Source of the DNA: Nostoc sp. UHCC 0926
GTDB lineage: Bacteria; Cyanobacteriota; Cyanobacteriia; Cyanobacteriales; Nostocaceae
Assembly (NCBI RefSeq): GCF_028623165.1
Contig: NZ_CP117768.1
Location: 4,216,001-4,280,000, forward strand
DNA: 64,000 bases
Reading direction: 5' to 3'
The position numbers were made by a program, and so were the translations under genes. This document shows positions 16,705-26,061 of this stretch, in pieces. The number at the start of each line of letters is the position of its first letter. Position 1 is the stretch's first letter. The notes under the pieces were generated by a model. It was not told the origin of the DNA and searched no databases. It saw only the letters and a program-made list of their open reading frames with translations.

Positions 16705-18342
16705 TTAAAAATCGAAGGTTGTGCGAATCACACCCACATACTGGGTATCATTTCTGCTATCGTTTTCCGGGTTGAGAATCACCCAAAAACCAGGAGTCAC
16801 TGAGATATTATCGTTCAGTCGGTAGCGATAGAATGCTTCGATATGATAAGCGTTGTCTCGGTCTTGACGGACATCACTGTTAGAGACACGCGGTGGTATA
16901 CCAAAGAGAATTCCCGGCAAGTTACCCCTACCCCCCACATCGGGAAACGACAGCCCAATCGCCCCAAACCAGACATTGGCATTGTCACCATTGTTTACAA
17001 ACAGAGAATCTGTTCCACCCCTACCATTGGAAATATCACTCAAACCAGAGTTCTTGGCATTTGCCCAAATATATCCACCCCAACCGTGGATTTGGAAATT
17101 CGGGGAGAAGCGATAGAATCCCTGTGCGCCTACAATGTTGTTGGAAGTAGCAATGTTGTTGCCAAAGGGAGCGTTTGACAGGGCGCTACCTGTCCCAGCG
17201 GCGATATCGACTACTCCACCAGGGCTATAGCCATGAGAGTAGGCAACACCGATCGCTCCTTGCTTACCATAATAGGCTAAGTGCGCCAGGGCGTTGTAGC
17301 CACCATCAAATAACCCGCTGCTAGCCGATGGGACATTGGGACTGCTTGCTAAATAGCCCAAGGTGAGAACGAAGTCTTTGCTAATGTTCCAGTTAGCGGC
17401 TGCACCGCCGCCACCTCGCCGGAATAAGGGACTGTATGACCCAAATAGTGAGGGAACCCCATTGCCGTCGTCAGCGATTGTGGCGGGAGTGACGGTGGTT
17501 GAAATGTCAGTGTAACCAATGCCTGTGGGCCCAACAACAAAGTTAAGAGAATCACTGACTTGGAAGTAGTAACGGATGTGGGGAACAAAAAGTGTATCGT
17601 TGCTGTCGCTGTCGAAGTTCAGGCGTGTCATTCCAGTGCCTGTGGCTGCGGCAATTTGGCTTGCACCATTGGAATTAGCAAAGTTGCCAAACTCCAACCG
17701 GACTCGCAATAAATCTTTGCCGGTGAAGCTACTCTCAAAGTTGAGACGACCCCGGTTTGCAAAGTAGATACGGGATTCATCGCGTTCCCGCCTCGGGTTG
17801 CCGGAGGCATCGCCACCCACCCTATTACCAAAAGTATCACTAACGGCGGTAATAATTTGAGCATTCAGCTTAGTAGTGGTAGAAAATTGCTGTTTCTCCA
17901 GCGTTGCTGTATGTGCCTCCAGCGTATCCACCCGCCCACGGAGAGTTGTCAATTCTGCCGCAAACTCTGTTTGCAATTTTTCCAGCACTACCAAATCTTC
18001 TTTCTTGACTAAATCATTGGTACCCGCAGCAATTAATTCATTCACCCGATCTAAACAGGCATTTAAACCAGCTGCAAACTCGTAACGGCTCAAAGCACGG
18101 TTGCCACGATAGGTTGCGTCAGGATAACCTGCAATACAACCATAACGTTCAACCAGTGATTGCAGTGCCTGGAATGCCCAATCACTCGGTTTAATATCAG
18201 AAAACTGAGAAACAGAATTGACTTGTCCCTCCAAATTCCTATTAGCATCTGCTGCATTATAATTATCTTCTGGAGGTGCTGCCCAAACGGCTGGAACTGC
18301 AAAAAATAGGATAAAAAAGCTATGAACAAGAATTTTGATCAT
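16705..18342 (-). CDS. oprB: SLH-domain outer membrane porin (carbohydrate uptake)
   Basis: The 545-residue protein has a signal peptide ending AVWAA, an SLH domain at about 45-105 (FSDIKPSDWAFQALQSL, GYPDATYRGNRALSRYEFA) that holds the porin to the wall, a short coiled coil (about 115-150), and an OprB-type beta barrel ending in Phe (TTFDF). It is the last gene of the leftward cluster with an Frt ABC transporter and GlcP. In N. punctiforme the porin of this cluster is needed for full fructose and glucose uptake (recalled). Many paralogues exist in Nostoc, some for iron, so the substrate is inferred from position. Confidence 0.8.
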   Translation of the reverse strand: MIKILVHSFFILFFAVPAVWAAPPEDNYNAADANRNLEGQVNSVSQFSDIKPSDWAFQALQSLVERYGCIAGYPDATYRGNRALSRYEFAAGLNACLDRVNELIAAGTNDLVKKEDLVVLEKLQTEFAAELTTLRGRVDTLEAHTATLEKQQFSTTTKLNAQIITAVSDTFGNRVGGDASGNPRRERDESRIYFANRGRLNFESSFTGKDLLRVRLEFGNFANSNGASQIAAATGTGMTRLNFDSDSNDTLFVPHIRYYFQVSDSLNFVVGPTGIGYTDISTTVTPATIADDGNGVPSLFGSYSPLFRRGGGGAAANWNISKDFVLTLGYLASSPNVPSASSGLFDGGYNALAHLAYYGKQGAIGVAYSHGYSPGGVVDIAAGTGSALSNAPFGNNIATSNNIVGAQGFYRFSPNFQIHGWGGYIWANAKNSGLSDISNGRGGTDSLFVNNGDNANVWFGAIGLSFPDVGGRGNLPGILFGIPPRVSNSDVRQDRDNAYHIEAFYRYRLNDNISVTPGFWVILNPENDSRNDTQYVGVIRTTFDF

Positions 18343-18470
18343 TGACTTATTACTTGAAAATGATTGAATTATGACTTTGTAACTAAAGAGATTACACTCG
18401 AACGAAAGCTTCCAGGTTATAAGCTAACCAAGATGAAAGTTATATATTTTGAGTTTAAGTTTTAGGTCAC

Positions 18471-18790
18471 TTAAAGCAACGCTATGAATTTTTGCTCATT
18501 GCTGCTTTTAATAGCCGCTTCTATAATCCGCATTACATTAATTCCGTCTTCGGCAGTAACAGCAATTGGCTGATTATTAACGATTGATTTGTCCACTGCA
18601 TCGTAATAATCTAAATAACTGTCCTATGAACTTATTACTTTTTTAATTTTTTCCTCTATTTTTGTGCCAGTTTTTTGCTTCTTTCCCAGGAGCCTGCTAA
18701 TTGAAATCCGGGATGCAAATCAATGAACGGCGCATGAAATACCCTACCGGACAAACCATAAGAACAAAGAGCCGTATTGATAGTTTCCAT
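18471..18790 (-). pseudogene. Gfo/Idh/MocA oxidoreductase with large internal deletion
   Basis: From ATG 18790 the frame reads METINTALCSYGLSGRVFHA and LHPGFQLAGSWERSKKLA, the NAD-binding N-terminus of this family, then hits stops. From about 18620 to the TAA at 18471 it reads YLDYYDAVDKSIVNN and VTAEDGINVMRIIEAAIKSS, the C-terminal tail. Intact members have about 345 residues; some 250 are missing. It lies between glcP and oprB on their strand, so it was probably a sugar dehydrogenase of the cluster. Confidence 0.75.
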
Positions 18791-19220
18791 CTTTTTAGTG
18801 ATTGACTGAAGCGAGAGTTTGTATTTAATTGTTGTCTGATATTTTTTCGGGATATAGTATCACAGATGGGAATGTAGACTGATTAGGCGAATTAGAAAAA
18901 TACTGCGTTTCTCAACACACTGCTGCATATTTATTCAATTACTTTGCAGTCATCAGTTGTGAATAAGGCAGAAGGCAGGAGGTTGGAATTTATCTGTTGC
19001 TCTCAACCCCATCTAATTTCAAGCCAATTCTTTGTGAAACTGTACAAAATCAGGCTTGGCTAGACAAGGGGCTTAAGCCCCTTGTTCTATGGAACCTCAC
19101 AGGTAATCTGTATAAGGCTAAAACTATGTTGTCAAAGTCATTTTTAACAGACCGCAGAGGCGCAGAGGACACAGAGATACGAATTACGAATTACGCACAG
19201 AGGTACTAGATAGATGCCAA
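18791..19220. other. Intergenic between glcP and the broken oxidoreductase
   Basis: About 430 bp without a gene. It contains the 22-bp palindrome at 19064-19085. The sequence near 19150 (ACCGCAGAGGCGCAGAGGAC) is a common cyanobacterial interspersed text. Confidence 0.45.
19064..19085. terminator. 22-bp perfect palindrome behind glcP
   Basis: Arms ACAAGGGGCTT and AAGCCCCTTGT meet with no loop. It lies about 135 nt past the glcP stop and could end or weaken transcription before oprB. There is no long T-run, so it may equally be a mobile palindrome. Confidence 0.45.
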
Positions 19221-20618
19221 TTACATATCTTCTAACTCAATTCCTTTGGTTTCCTTAATAAAAAAGAGAATGAAAAAGAACGAGGTAGCCGCCGCAATTG
19301 TATAAAGTCCATAGGCAGAACCTAGACCGAAATATTGTAGTATGGGAGGAAATGTCGTGGAAATAACGAAATTTGCAACCCATTGGATTGCAGCAGCAAC
19401 TGAAAGTGCAGCTGCTCGGATTTTGTTATTAAACATTTCTCCTAACAAGACCCAAACCACTGGACCCCAGGAGAAACCGAAGCAAAACACATAGAGGTTG
19501 AAAGCAATGAGAGCCACAGTACCTGCGCTTCCGGTGAGAGTGGGGTTCCCAGCAGCATCCAGGGGAGCAGCGCCAAAAATAGAAGCCATCGTCCCTAAGG
19601 TCAAAGTCATGCCAATTGACCCTAGTATGAGCAAGGGCTTGCGACCAAATTTATCCACGAAGGCGATCGCAATCAGTGTTGTAATAATATTTACGGCTCC
19701 TGCAATCACCGAGGTTGTTAGGGAATCTTTTTCGGAAAACCCGACTGCCCGCCACAAAACGCTGCTGTAGTAAAAGACTATATTAATACCAACAAATTGT
19801 TGGAATACAGATAAGCCTATTCCTATCCAAACAATCGGGAGGAGTCCGCCACTTCTACTCAACAGGTCAGAAAATTTAGGCTGGCGTTCTTGAAGCACTG
19901 TCTGCCGAATTTCTTCAATTTTTGGCAGCACGTCACCCCCCAAAATCTTGGTCAGAACGTTAGCAGCTTCTGGCTCACGTCCTTTGGCAACTAAGTAACG
20001 CGGGGATTCAGGAATTGTAAAAGCCACCATCCCGTAAAATACTGCTGGTGGGACTGCTGTCCAAAACATCCAGCGCCAGGCTGCAACCCCAAACAAAAGT
20101 GAGTCTGCTGAACCTGCTAACGTAGCGATAAAGTAGTCGGTTAATAAGGCGATGAAAATTCCCACTACGATCGCTAATTGTTGCAGAGATCCTAGCCTTC
20201 CCCGCAAATGGGTAGGAGAACATTCCGCAATGTAAGCTGGCGCGATGACGCTAGCAACGCCGATTCCAATCCCACCCAATACTCGCCAAAAGATAAAATC
20301 CCAGATACCGATGGCAAATCCAGAGCCAATGGCACTGATAGTAAATAACACCGAAGCAACCACCATTGCCTTGACTCGACCATAACGGTCTGCAATTTGT
20401 CCGGCAAAGAAGGCTCCTACCGCAGATCCGAGCAATGCTAGGGACACTGCCAGCCCAGTCAGCCAACTACTGGTGTTAAAAGCTTTTTCTAGAGATAAAA
20501 CCGCACCGTTGATTACAGCAGTATCAAAACCGAATAAAAACCCGCCGAGGGCAGCAGCACCAGCAATCAAAATGACATAAAACGTGTTGGATTTACGACG
20601 AACAGTAGTGGAAGACAT
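19221..20618 (-). CDS. glcP: MFS sugar porter, glucose permease
   Basis: The 465-residue protein has the 12-helix sugar-porter layout. Marks are GFDTAVINGA, the DRYGRV loop after helix 2, PESPRYLVAKGR after helix 6, QQFVGINIVFYYSS in helix 7, DKFGRKPLL after helix 8, and GPVVWVLLGEMF in helix 10. The QQxxGxN and PESPR motifs point to a hexose proton symporter. Position between frtC and oprB matches GlcP of N. punctiforme, reported as the glucose permease needed to infect Anthoceros (recalled). Upstream is a 21-bp tandem repeat array, so it may have its own promoter. Confidence 0.85.
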   Translation of the reverse strand: MSSTTVRRKSNTFYVILIAGAAALGGFLFGFDTAVINGAVLSLEKAFNTSSWLTGLAVSLALLGSAVGAFFAGQIADRYGRVKAMVVASVLFTISAIGSGFAIGIWDFIFWRVLGGIGIGVASVIAPAYIAECSPTHLRGRLGSLQQLAIVVGIFIALLTDYFIATLAGSADSLLFGVAAWRWMFWTAVPPAVFYGMVAFTIPESPRYLVAKGREPEAANVLTKILGGDVLPKIEEIRQTVLQERQPKFSDLLSRSGGLLPIVWIGIGLSVFQQFVGINIVFYYSSVLWRAVGFSEKDSLTTSVIAGAVNIITTLIAIAFVDKFGRKPLLILGSIGMTLTLGTMASIFGAAPLDAAGNPTLTGSAGTVALIAFNLYVFCFGFSWGPVVWVLLGEMFNNKIRAAALSVAAAIQWVANFVISTTFPPILQYFGLGSAYGLYTIAAATSFFFILFFIKETKGIELEDM

Positions 20619-20714
20619 AGTTTATATATTGGGGATTGGGAATTGGGCATGGGGCATTGGGGGGATGAGAGAGATGAGAGAGTGGGGAGCAGGGAGCAGG
20701 AGAAGTAGAAAGCA
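20619..20714. repeat. GGGCATGGGGCATTGGGG-type low-complexity repeat
   Basis: The stretch consists of variants of GGGATTGGGAATTGGGCAT and GAGAGATGAGAGAGTGGGGA, a simple repeat common between Nostoc genes; related text is at 21001-21045, 53060-53090 and 63560-63595. Confidence 0.6.
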
Positions 20715-20988
20715 AAAACTCATTCACGGAGTTCAAAGGCTCATTCACGAGTATTAAAGACTCATTAATGGAGTTCAAAGGCTCATTAATGGAGTTCAAA
20801 GGCTCATTAATGGAGTTCAGAGACTCATTAATGGAGTTCAAAGACTCATTAATGGAGTTCAGAGGCTCATTAATGGAGTTCAAAGACTCATTAATGGAGT
20901 TCAGAGGCTCATTAATGGAGTTCAAAGACTCATTCACGAGTATTAAAGACTCATTAATGGAGTTCAAAGACTCATTCACAAGTTATTA
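20715..20988. repeat. 21-bp tandem repeat array, 13 copies
   Basis: Thirteen head-to-tail copies of AARRCTCATTAATGGAGTTCA. Ten carry the ATTAATGGAG form and three or four an ATTCACGAG variant; an A/G switch alternates in AAAGACTC and AGAGGCTC. Because 21 is divisible by three, both strands stay open (MEFKGSL on plus, NSINESL on minus), but neither frame has a family or ribosome site. It sits between frtC and glcP. It has no spacers, so it is not a CRISPR. Confidence 0.9.
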
Positions 20989-21051
20989 AAGACTCATCCC
21001 CTATTCTCAATGCCCCATGCCTCATGCCCAATGCCCAAATACATTGATTCT

Positions 21052-22050
21052 TTACCGTCTGGAACGTCTGCGTAACCGATCAATCGTTACTGCCAAAATA
21101 ATTACTAGTCCTTTGACGACTAGTTGCCAGAAGTAAGATAGATTCAACAAGGTTAAACCGTTGTTGAGAATAGCAATAATCAATGCACCTAGAAGAGTGC
21201 CGCCTATGGTACCAATACCGCCTGTGAAGCTGGTTCCACCAAGAATAACAGCTGCGATCGCATCTAATTCGTAACCAGTACCGACGATGCCACTGGCACT
21301 ATAAAGACGACTGGCACTCATGATTCCTGCTAAACCTGCCAGTAATCCACTAATACCATAGACAAATAGCAAGACACGATTAACTTTTATTCCAGTTAAT
21401 CGGGCAGCCCGCTCGTTACCGCCGACAGCATATATCTGCACTCCTAAAACAGTTTGCCGCAGCACAAACCAGCTAACTATCACAGCTAGTAACGCAATGA
21501 TCACTAGCCAAGGAAAGGGGCCAACATAGGTATTACCCACCCAAGCAAAATTTATGTCACGGTTAATTAGCGTTGTCCCCTTGGCAATCAAAAAGGCCAC
21601 ACCCCGCAAGGCTGTAAGTGAACCCAATGTGACAATAAAAGGTGGCACATCCAAAAAGGTAATCAGAGCGCCGTTGAGTAAGCCTAAAAGCAATCCTGCT
21701 AGCAACGCAGCAGGCACAGCCGCCCAACTTAAAGCCGGCAGTAGTGATACCAGCAGGGCAACTACGGCAGAAACAGCCAATATTGACCCAACAGAAAGGT
21801 CAATACCTCCGGTGAGAATCACAAAGGTCATTCCTGTCGCCAGCACAATATTGATTGATGCCTGACGCAAGATATTAACGATGTTACCGCCTGTGAGGAA
21901 GTTGGGAGAAAGGAATGCAAATAAGATGCAGATAATTACTAGGATTGGCAGAATACCCGCAACTTCCAGTAGAGTGCTAATTGATTTACGGTTGCGGGAT
22001 GTGGGATTGTTGGCTAATTTATTGGCAGGCGGTCTGACTGTCTGACTCAT
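21052..22050 (-). CDS. frtC: Sugar ABC transporter permease (RbsC/FrcC family)
   Basis: The 332-residue membrane protein has about 8-10 helices, with GGIDLSVGSILAVSAVVA and the conserved YAVGGNERAARLTGIKV loop followed by GLLAGLAGIMSASRL and AAVILGGTSFTGG, typical for ribose/fructose permeases. Its ATG overlaps the stop of the ATPase gene by 4 nt, so translation is coupled. Together with the neighbouring ATPase and two binding proteins it forms the fructose importer; the fructose assignment comes from the N. punctiforme/Anabaena variabilis frt cluster. Confidence 0.88.
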   Translation of the reverse strand: MSQTVRPPANKLANNPTSRNRKSISTLLEVAGILPILVIICILFAFLSPNFLTGGNIVNILRQASINIVLATGMTFVILTGGIDLSVGSILAVSAVVALLVSLLPALSWAAVPAALLAGLLLGLLNGALITFLDVPPFIVTLGSLTALRGVAFLIAKGTTLINRDINFAWVGNTYVGPFPWLVIIALLAVIVSWFVLRQTVLGVQIYAVGGNERAARLTGIKVNRVLLFVYGISGLLAGLAGIMSASRLYSASGIVGTGYELDAIAAVILGGTSFTGGIGTIGGTLLGALIIAILNNGLTLLNLSYFWQLVVKGLVIILAVTIDRLRRRSRR

Positions 22051-23603
22051 GATTCTAATACCTCCGATGCTCCAGTTGCATAGTGCATAATTTTTTCTTG
22101 GGTAATTTCTTTACCAAGACTGCCGTCCAGTTCGCCTACCAGCTGGCCTTCTCGCATCACTAAGACGCGATCGCTCATGCCGACAATCTCTGATAGTTCG
22201 CTGGAAACCATTAAAATAGCAACACCTTGTGCTGCCAATTCGCTCATAATTCGGTAAATTTCGCTTTTGGCACCGATATCTACGCCGCGTGTCGGCTCAT
22301 CTAACATCAAGACTCTCGGTTTAATGGCTAACCAACGCGCTAATAGTAGCTTCTGCTGATTACCACCAGAAAGATCCAGCGCTCTAATTTCCAAATTAGC
22401 TAGACGGATATTAAAGTTCTCTACCGCCTCTGTTGACAGCCGATTAACTGAACGCCAGTTAACAATTCCAGCTTTGGCATCTTGCTTGAGTGTGTTAATG
22501 GCAATATTCTTGCGGGAACTCATCTCCAGAAATAAACCTTGGTCTTTGCGGTCTTCTGGGACGTAGCCAATTCCCGCAGCAATGGCATCACTGGGTGTAT
22601 TAATTTCCACTTTTTTGCCATTCAAGAATACTTCACCACTGGCTTTACGGTCTGCACCAAAAATCAGCCGGGATAGTTCTGTGCGTCCGGCACCAACCAG
22701 CCCTGCTAAACCGACAATTTCTCCAGCATGAACTTTAAAACTAGCTGGCTCAATCTTTTTGCGGGCGTCGCTCATATTTCTGACTGACAGCACGACTGGC
22801 CCCGGATTCATTTGCCGTTGATGTTCGTAAAAGTCTTGCATGGAGCGACCGACCATCATCTGCACCAATCGCTGTGGAGAAATTTCACTGCGTGTGAGAC
22901 TGCCAATATATTGACCATCGCGCAGTACGCTAATCCGGTCAGCTAGGGCATAGATTTCTTCCATGCGATGGCTGATGTAGATAATGGCAATGCCATCACG
23001 CCGCAGTTTGCGAATTACCTCAAACAAATGGTCACTCTCGCGGTCAGACAGGGCTGCTGTTGGCTCATCCATTACCAAAACGCGGCTTTTGTCTTTTAAT
23101 GCTCTGGCAATTTCTACTTGCTGCTGTTCTGCGATCGACAAAGTACCAACTACAGTCTGCGCTGTAAAATTGGCTCCAAGGCTTTCCAGCACTTGCTCTG
23201 CTTCCAGGTGCATCCCTTTGCGGTCTAAAAACTGACCTCGCCGCAACTCGCTACCCATAAACATATTTTCGGTAACGGTTAAATTAGGTGCAACATTCAG
23301 TTCTTGATAAATAAGATTAATCCCCGCCTTGCGTGCTGTCCCCGGATCAGTAATTTTCAGGGGTTGACCATTGATGCGAATTTCTCCTTCATCGGCAATG
23401 TAAGCCCCAGCCAGGATCTTCATCAATGTGCTTTTGCCTGCTCCATTTTCACCCATGAGGGCGTGAACTTCTCCTGGATAAATCGTGAGATTAACATTTT
23501 GGAGCGCAGATACACCATGAAATCGCTTGGTAATCCCTTGCATTTCTAATACAGGGGTGGTGGTTGGTGCATCAGGAAATGAGGTTTCAGTACTTGTTGT
23601 CAT
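22047..23603 (-). CDS. frtB: Sugar ABC transporter ATPase with two nucleotide-binding domains
   Basis: 518 residues from ATG 23603 (MTTSTETSF), chosen because AGAGGA sits 7 nt ahead; a TTG at 23624 is upstream. First domain: Walker A GENGAGKSTLMK, signature LSIAEQQQVEIARAL, Walker B VLVMDEPTAAL. Second domain: degenerate Walker A (GLVGAGRTELSR), signature LSGGNQQKLLLARWL, Walker B VLMLDEPTRGVD. This RbsA-like arrangement, with a weak second Walker A, is usual in the carbohydrate uptake class 2 transporters. It energises FrtC. Confidence 0.92.
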   Translation of the reverse strand: MTTSTETSFPDAPTTTPVLEMQGITKRFHGVSALQNVNLTIYPGEVHALMGENGAGKSTLMKILAGAYIADEGEIRINGQPLKITDPGTARKAGINLIYQELNVAPNLTVTENMFMGSELRRGQFLDRKGMHLEAEQVLESLGANFTAQTVVGTLSIAEQQQVEIARALKDKSRVLVMDEPTAALSDRESDHLFEVIRKLRRDGIAIIYISHRMEEIYALADRISVLRDGQYIGSLTRSEISPQRLVQMMVGRSMQDFYEHQRQMNPGPVVLSVRNMSDARKKIEPASFKVHAGEIVGLAGLVGAGRTELSRLIFGADRKASGEVFLNGKKVEINTPSDAIAAGIGYVPEDRKDQGLFLEMSSRKNIAINTLKQDAKAGIVNWRSVNRLSTEAVENFNIRLANLEIRALDLSGGNQQKLLLARWLAIKPRVLMLDEPTRGVDIGAKSEIYRIMSELAAQGVAILMVSSELSEIVGMSDRVLVMREGQLVGELDGSLGKEITQEKIMHYATGASEVLES

Positions 23604-23874
23604 CAGCAGTTCCTCTAAAAACAATTTAAAAGTTGCAATTGTGAGTTAGAAATCAATAAACTCAAAAATAATCTGAAATTAAAATCATTACAAAATCATG
23701 TTTTAAAACCGACCACTATCTGGGAAACTTGTAAACGCCGTCTTCCAACATTTAGAAATTTTCTCAGATGCACATATATACATCATGAGTATGTGCAAAA
23801 AGTCTGTCAATGCACCAAAAGACTCAACTCAGATTAGAAATAATTTTTAATTGCAAATTCACAATTTTTATTAT

Positions 23875-24927
23875 TTACCAGCCTTTTTCTGTGCTGACAT
23901 TATCTTTTGTGATCAACTTAACTGGAATCAAAATAGTGGGTGACTTAGGTTTTTTACCATTTAAGATTTCGTTTCCAACCTGAACTGCTTTTTGGGCCAT
24001 CCCTCGTGGATTTTGAGTAGCAGTTGCGGCATATAAACTATCTTTAGAACCGATCGCAGTGATTGCTTCTGGCGCACCATCAACCCCTACAATAAAGAAA
24101 TCTTTACGTTGTGCTTGCTTTGCTGCTAGTTCTGCGCCAACTCCACTCGGATCGTTAATGGCAAAAACAGCATCAATCTTCGGAAAGGTTGTGAGCAAAT
24201 CAGTCATAACTCTAAGTCCTCCATCCCGACTACCGTCTGCATTCTGGTTTTTAGAGAGGATTTTGATATCGGGATATTTAGACAATACATTCTCGCAGCC
24301 ACTAACTCGCTGAATCACCGAGTCCACTGGCGGTCCATTAACTATTACTACATTGCCTTTGCCTTTAAGACGGTCAGCAATATATTTGCAACTAACTTCT
24401 CCAGCTTGAACATTATTAGTAGTGATGGTGGCATCCACACCTCCCTCAGCACCTGTGTCTACAGCAATAACAATTCTACCTGCAAGTTTAGCTTTTTCAA
24501 CTATTGGCTTAATTCCACTTTTATCAGCAGCATTCAAAACAATGATATCAGTATTGGCAGCAGTAAAATTTTCAATTTGATTGGCTTGTTGGTTAAGATC
24601 ATAAGCGCTGGAAGCTATAGTAACATTGACATTTTTTCCGCCAATTCTCTTCGCTTCTGCCTCAACTGCTTGTCCCATAACGACGAAGAAAGGGTTACTT
24701 AGATCACCAACGGTGAAGGCAACCGATCGCAACTTTGTATTCCCAGTGGCGGTTTTAATTTCTGCACTAGTATTGGTAGCAGGTTTAATATCAGTGTTAG
24801 TAGCAGTGTTGCCATCGGGAGAACCATTTGTACAGCCGACAAGGTTACCACTGATGATACCTAGTATGCTAGCTGCGATTACGCGAAGCGCAACACCAGA
24901 GGTAAACGCAATCTTTTTCACATTCAT
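23875..24927 (-). CDS. frtA2: Sugar-binding lipoprotein of the Frt transporter (second copy)
   Basis: 350 residues from ATG 24927 (MNVKKIAF) with AGGAG just upstream. A lipobox LVGC follows the hydrophobic signal, so it is a membrane-tethered periplasmic lipoprotein. The peripla_BP_4 domain has VGDLSNPFFVVMGQAVEAEA, FTAANTDIIVLNAADKSGI, FAINDPSGVGAELAAKQA and VGVDGAPEAI. It is a close paralogue of the upstream gene. The 250-bp gap to frtB lacks a clear terminator. Two binding proteins for one transporter may widen substrate range. Confidence 0.88.
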   Translation of the reverse strand: MNVKKIAFTSGVALRVIAASILGIISGNLVGCTNGSPDGNTATNTDIKPATNTSAEIKTATGNTKLRSVAFTVGDLSNPFFVVMGQAVEAEAKRIGGKNVNVTIASSAYDLNQQANQIENFTAANTDIIVLNAADKSGIKPIVEKAKLAGRIVIAVDTGAEGGVDATITTNNVQAGEVSCKYIADRLKGKGNVVIVNGPPVDSVIQRVSGCENVLSKYPDIKILSKNQNADGSRDGGLRVMTDLLTTFPKIDAVFAINDPSGVGAELAAKQAQRKDFFIVGVDGAPEAITAIGSKDSLYAATATQNPRGMAQKAVQVGNEILNGKKPKSPTILIPVKLITKDNVSTEKGW

Positions 24928-25047
24928 ATATCTCCTAAAAGTCATTCTTACTTACACCAAATTTAGAAACGATGTATTGTTAAAAAAACAGAGTAAAGTA
25001 TTGTAACCCTCCTGTACCATGCCTTTTCTGCGTGTTGTAATTAGGAA

Positions 25048-26061
25048 TTACCAGCCTTTGTAGCTGCTAAGGTTCTCTCTAGTAACCAACTTGACTGGAA
25101 TCATAATCTCAGATGACTCAGGTTTTTTACCCTGAATGATATCGTTGCCAATCTGAACCGCTTTTTCAGCCATCCCTGCGGGATTTTGAGCCGCAGTTGC
25201 AGCAAATACACCATCTTTGTCTTCCATTGCTTTGGTTGCATCTGGTGATCCGTCAACCCCAACAATAAAAAATTCTTTACGTTTTGCTTGTCTAGCTGCT
25301 AAATCTGCGCCGACACCGCTTTGATCGTTAGTGGCAAAAACGGCATCAATTTTCGGAAAGGTTGTGAGCAAATCGCTCATAACCCTCAGCCCTCCATCCC
25401 TAGTCCCTTCTGCGTTTTGGTCTTTAGAGATGAGTTTGATCTCAGGATACTTGGACAATGACTTCTGGCAGCCACTCACTCGCTGATTTATTGAGTCCAT
25501 CGGAGTCCCGTTGAGGATGACTACACTACCTTGACCTTTGAGGCGATCGGCAATATATTGGCAAGCAACTTCTCCAGCTTGGGTATTGTTGGAACTAATC
25601 ATCGCATCCACATCTGCATCAACGGCTGAATCTACCGCAATCACAACCTTACCTGCAAGCCTTGCTTGGTCTATTACTGGTTTAACTCCTTTTTTGTCAA
25701 CAGCGCTGAGGATAATTAGGTCAGTATTCGCAGCAGTAAAATTTTCAATTTGGTTAGTTTGTTGGTTCAGGTCAAAGCCACTGGAAACCGCATTAACTCT
25801 GATATTCACCCCAATTTTCTGGGCTTTTGTCTCAGTTCCCTTCTGCACTGCATTATAGAACGGGTTACCCAAGTCACCAAGAGCAACGCCGATTGTTTGC
25901 AATTTTCTATTTGGATTACTAACCTGACTCTCTAAACTAGTGTTGGTAGCAGTGTTAGTAACAGTATTACTAACATTGTTGTTATTTTGAGCGCCATTAG
26001 TGCAACCAACAACAGCAAAACCTAATATACCAACTATCAGCAAAATTATCTTGATATTCAT
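25048..26061 (-). CDS. frtA1: Sugar-binding lipoprotein of the Frt transporter (first copy)
   Basis: 337 residues; signal peptide with lipobox VVGC (Cys20) and the same type I periplasmic-binding fold as the downstream paralogue (LGDLGNPFYNAVQKGTE, FTAANTDLIILSAVDKKGV, NDQSGVGADLAARQAKR). It is the first gene of the leftward frtA1-frtA2-frtB-frtC set. The 120-bp spacing to the next gene suits an operon. No LacI-type FrtR regulator gene is in the window. Confidence 0.88.
   Translation of the reverse strand: MNIKIILLIVGILGFAVVGCTNGAQNNNNVSNTVTNTATNTSLESQVSNPNRKLQTIGVALGDLGNPFYNAVQKGTETKAQKIGVNIRVNAVSSGFDLNQQTNQIENFTAANTDLIILSAVDKKGVKPVIDQARLAGKVVIAVDSAVDADVDAMISSNNTQAGEVACQYIADRLKGQGSVVILNGTPMDSINQRVSGCQKSLSKYPEIKLISKDQNAEGTRDGGLRVMSDLLTTFPKIDAVFATNDQSGVGADLAARQAKRKEFFIVGVDGSPDATKAMEDKDGVFAATAAQNPAGMAEKAVQIGNDIIQGKKPESSEIMIPVKLVTRENLSSYKGW

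Noticed and set aside
20715..20988. CRISPR array
   Set aside because: Units are directly adjacent 21-mers with no spacers; it is a minisatellite. The long frames on both strands only reflect a unit length divisible by three.
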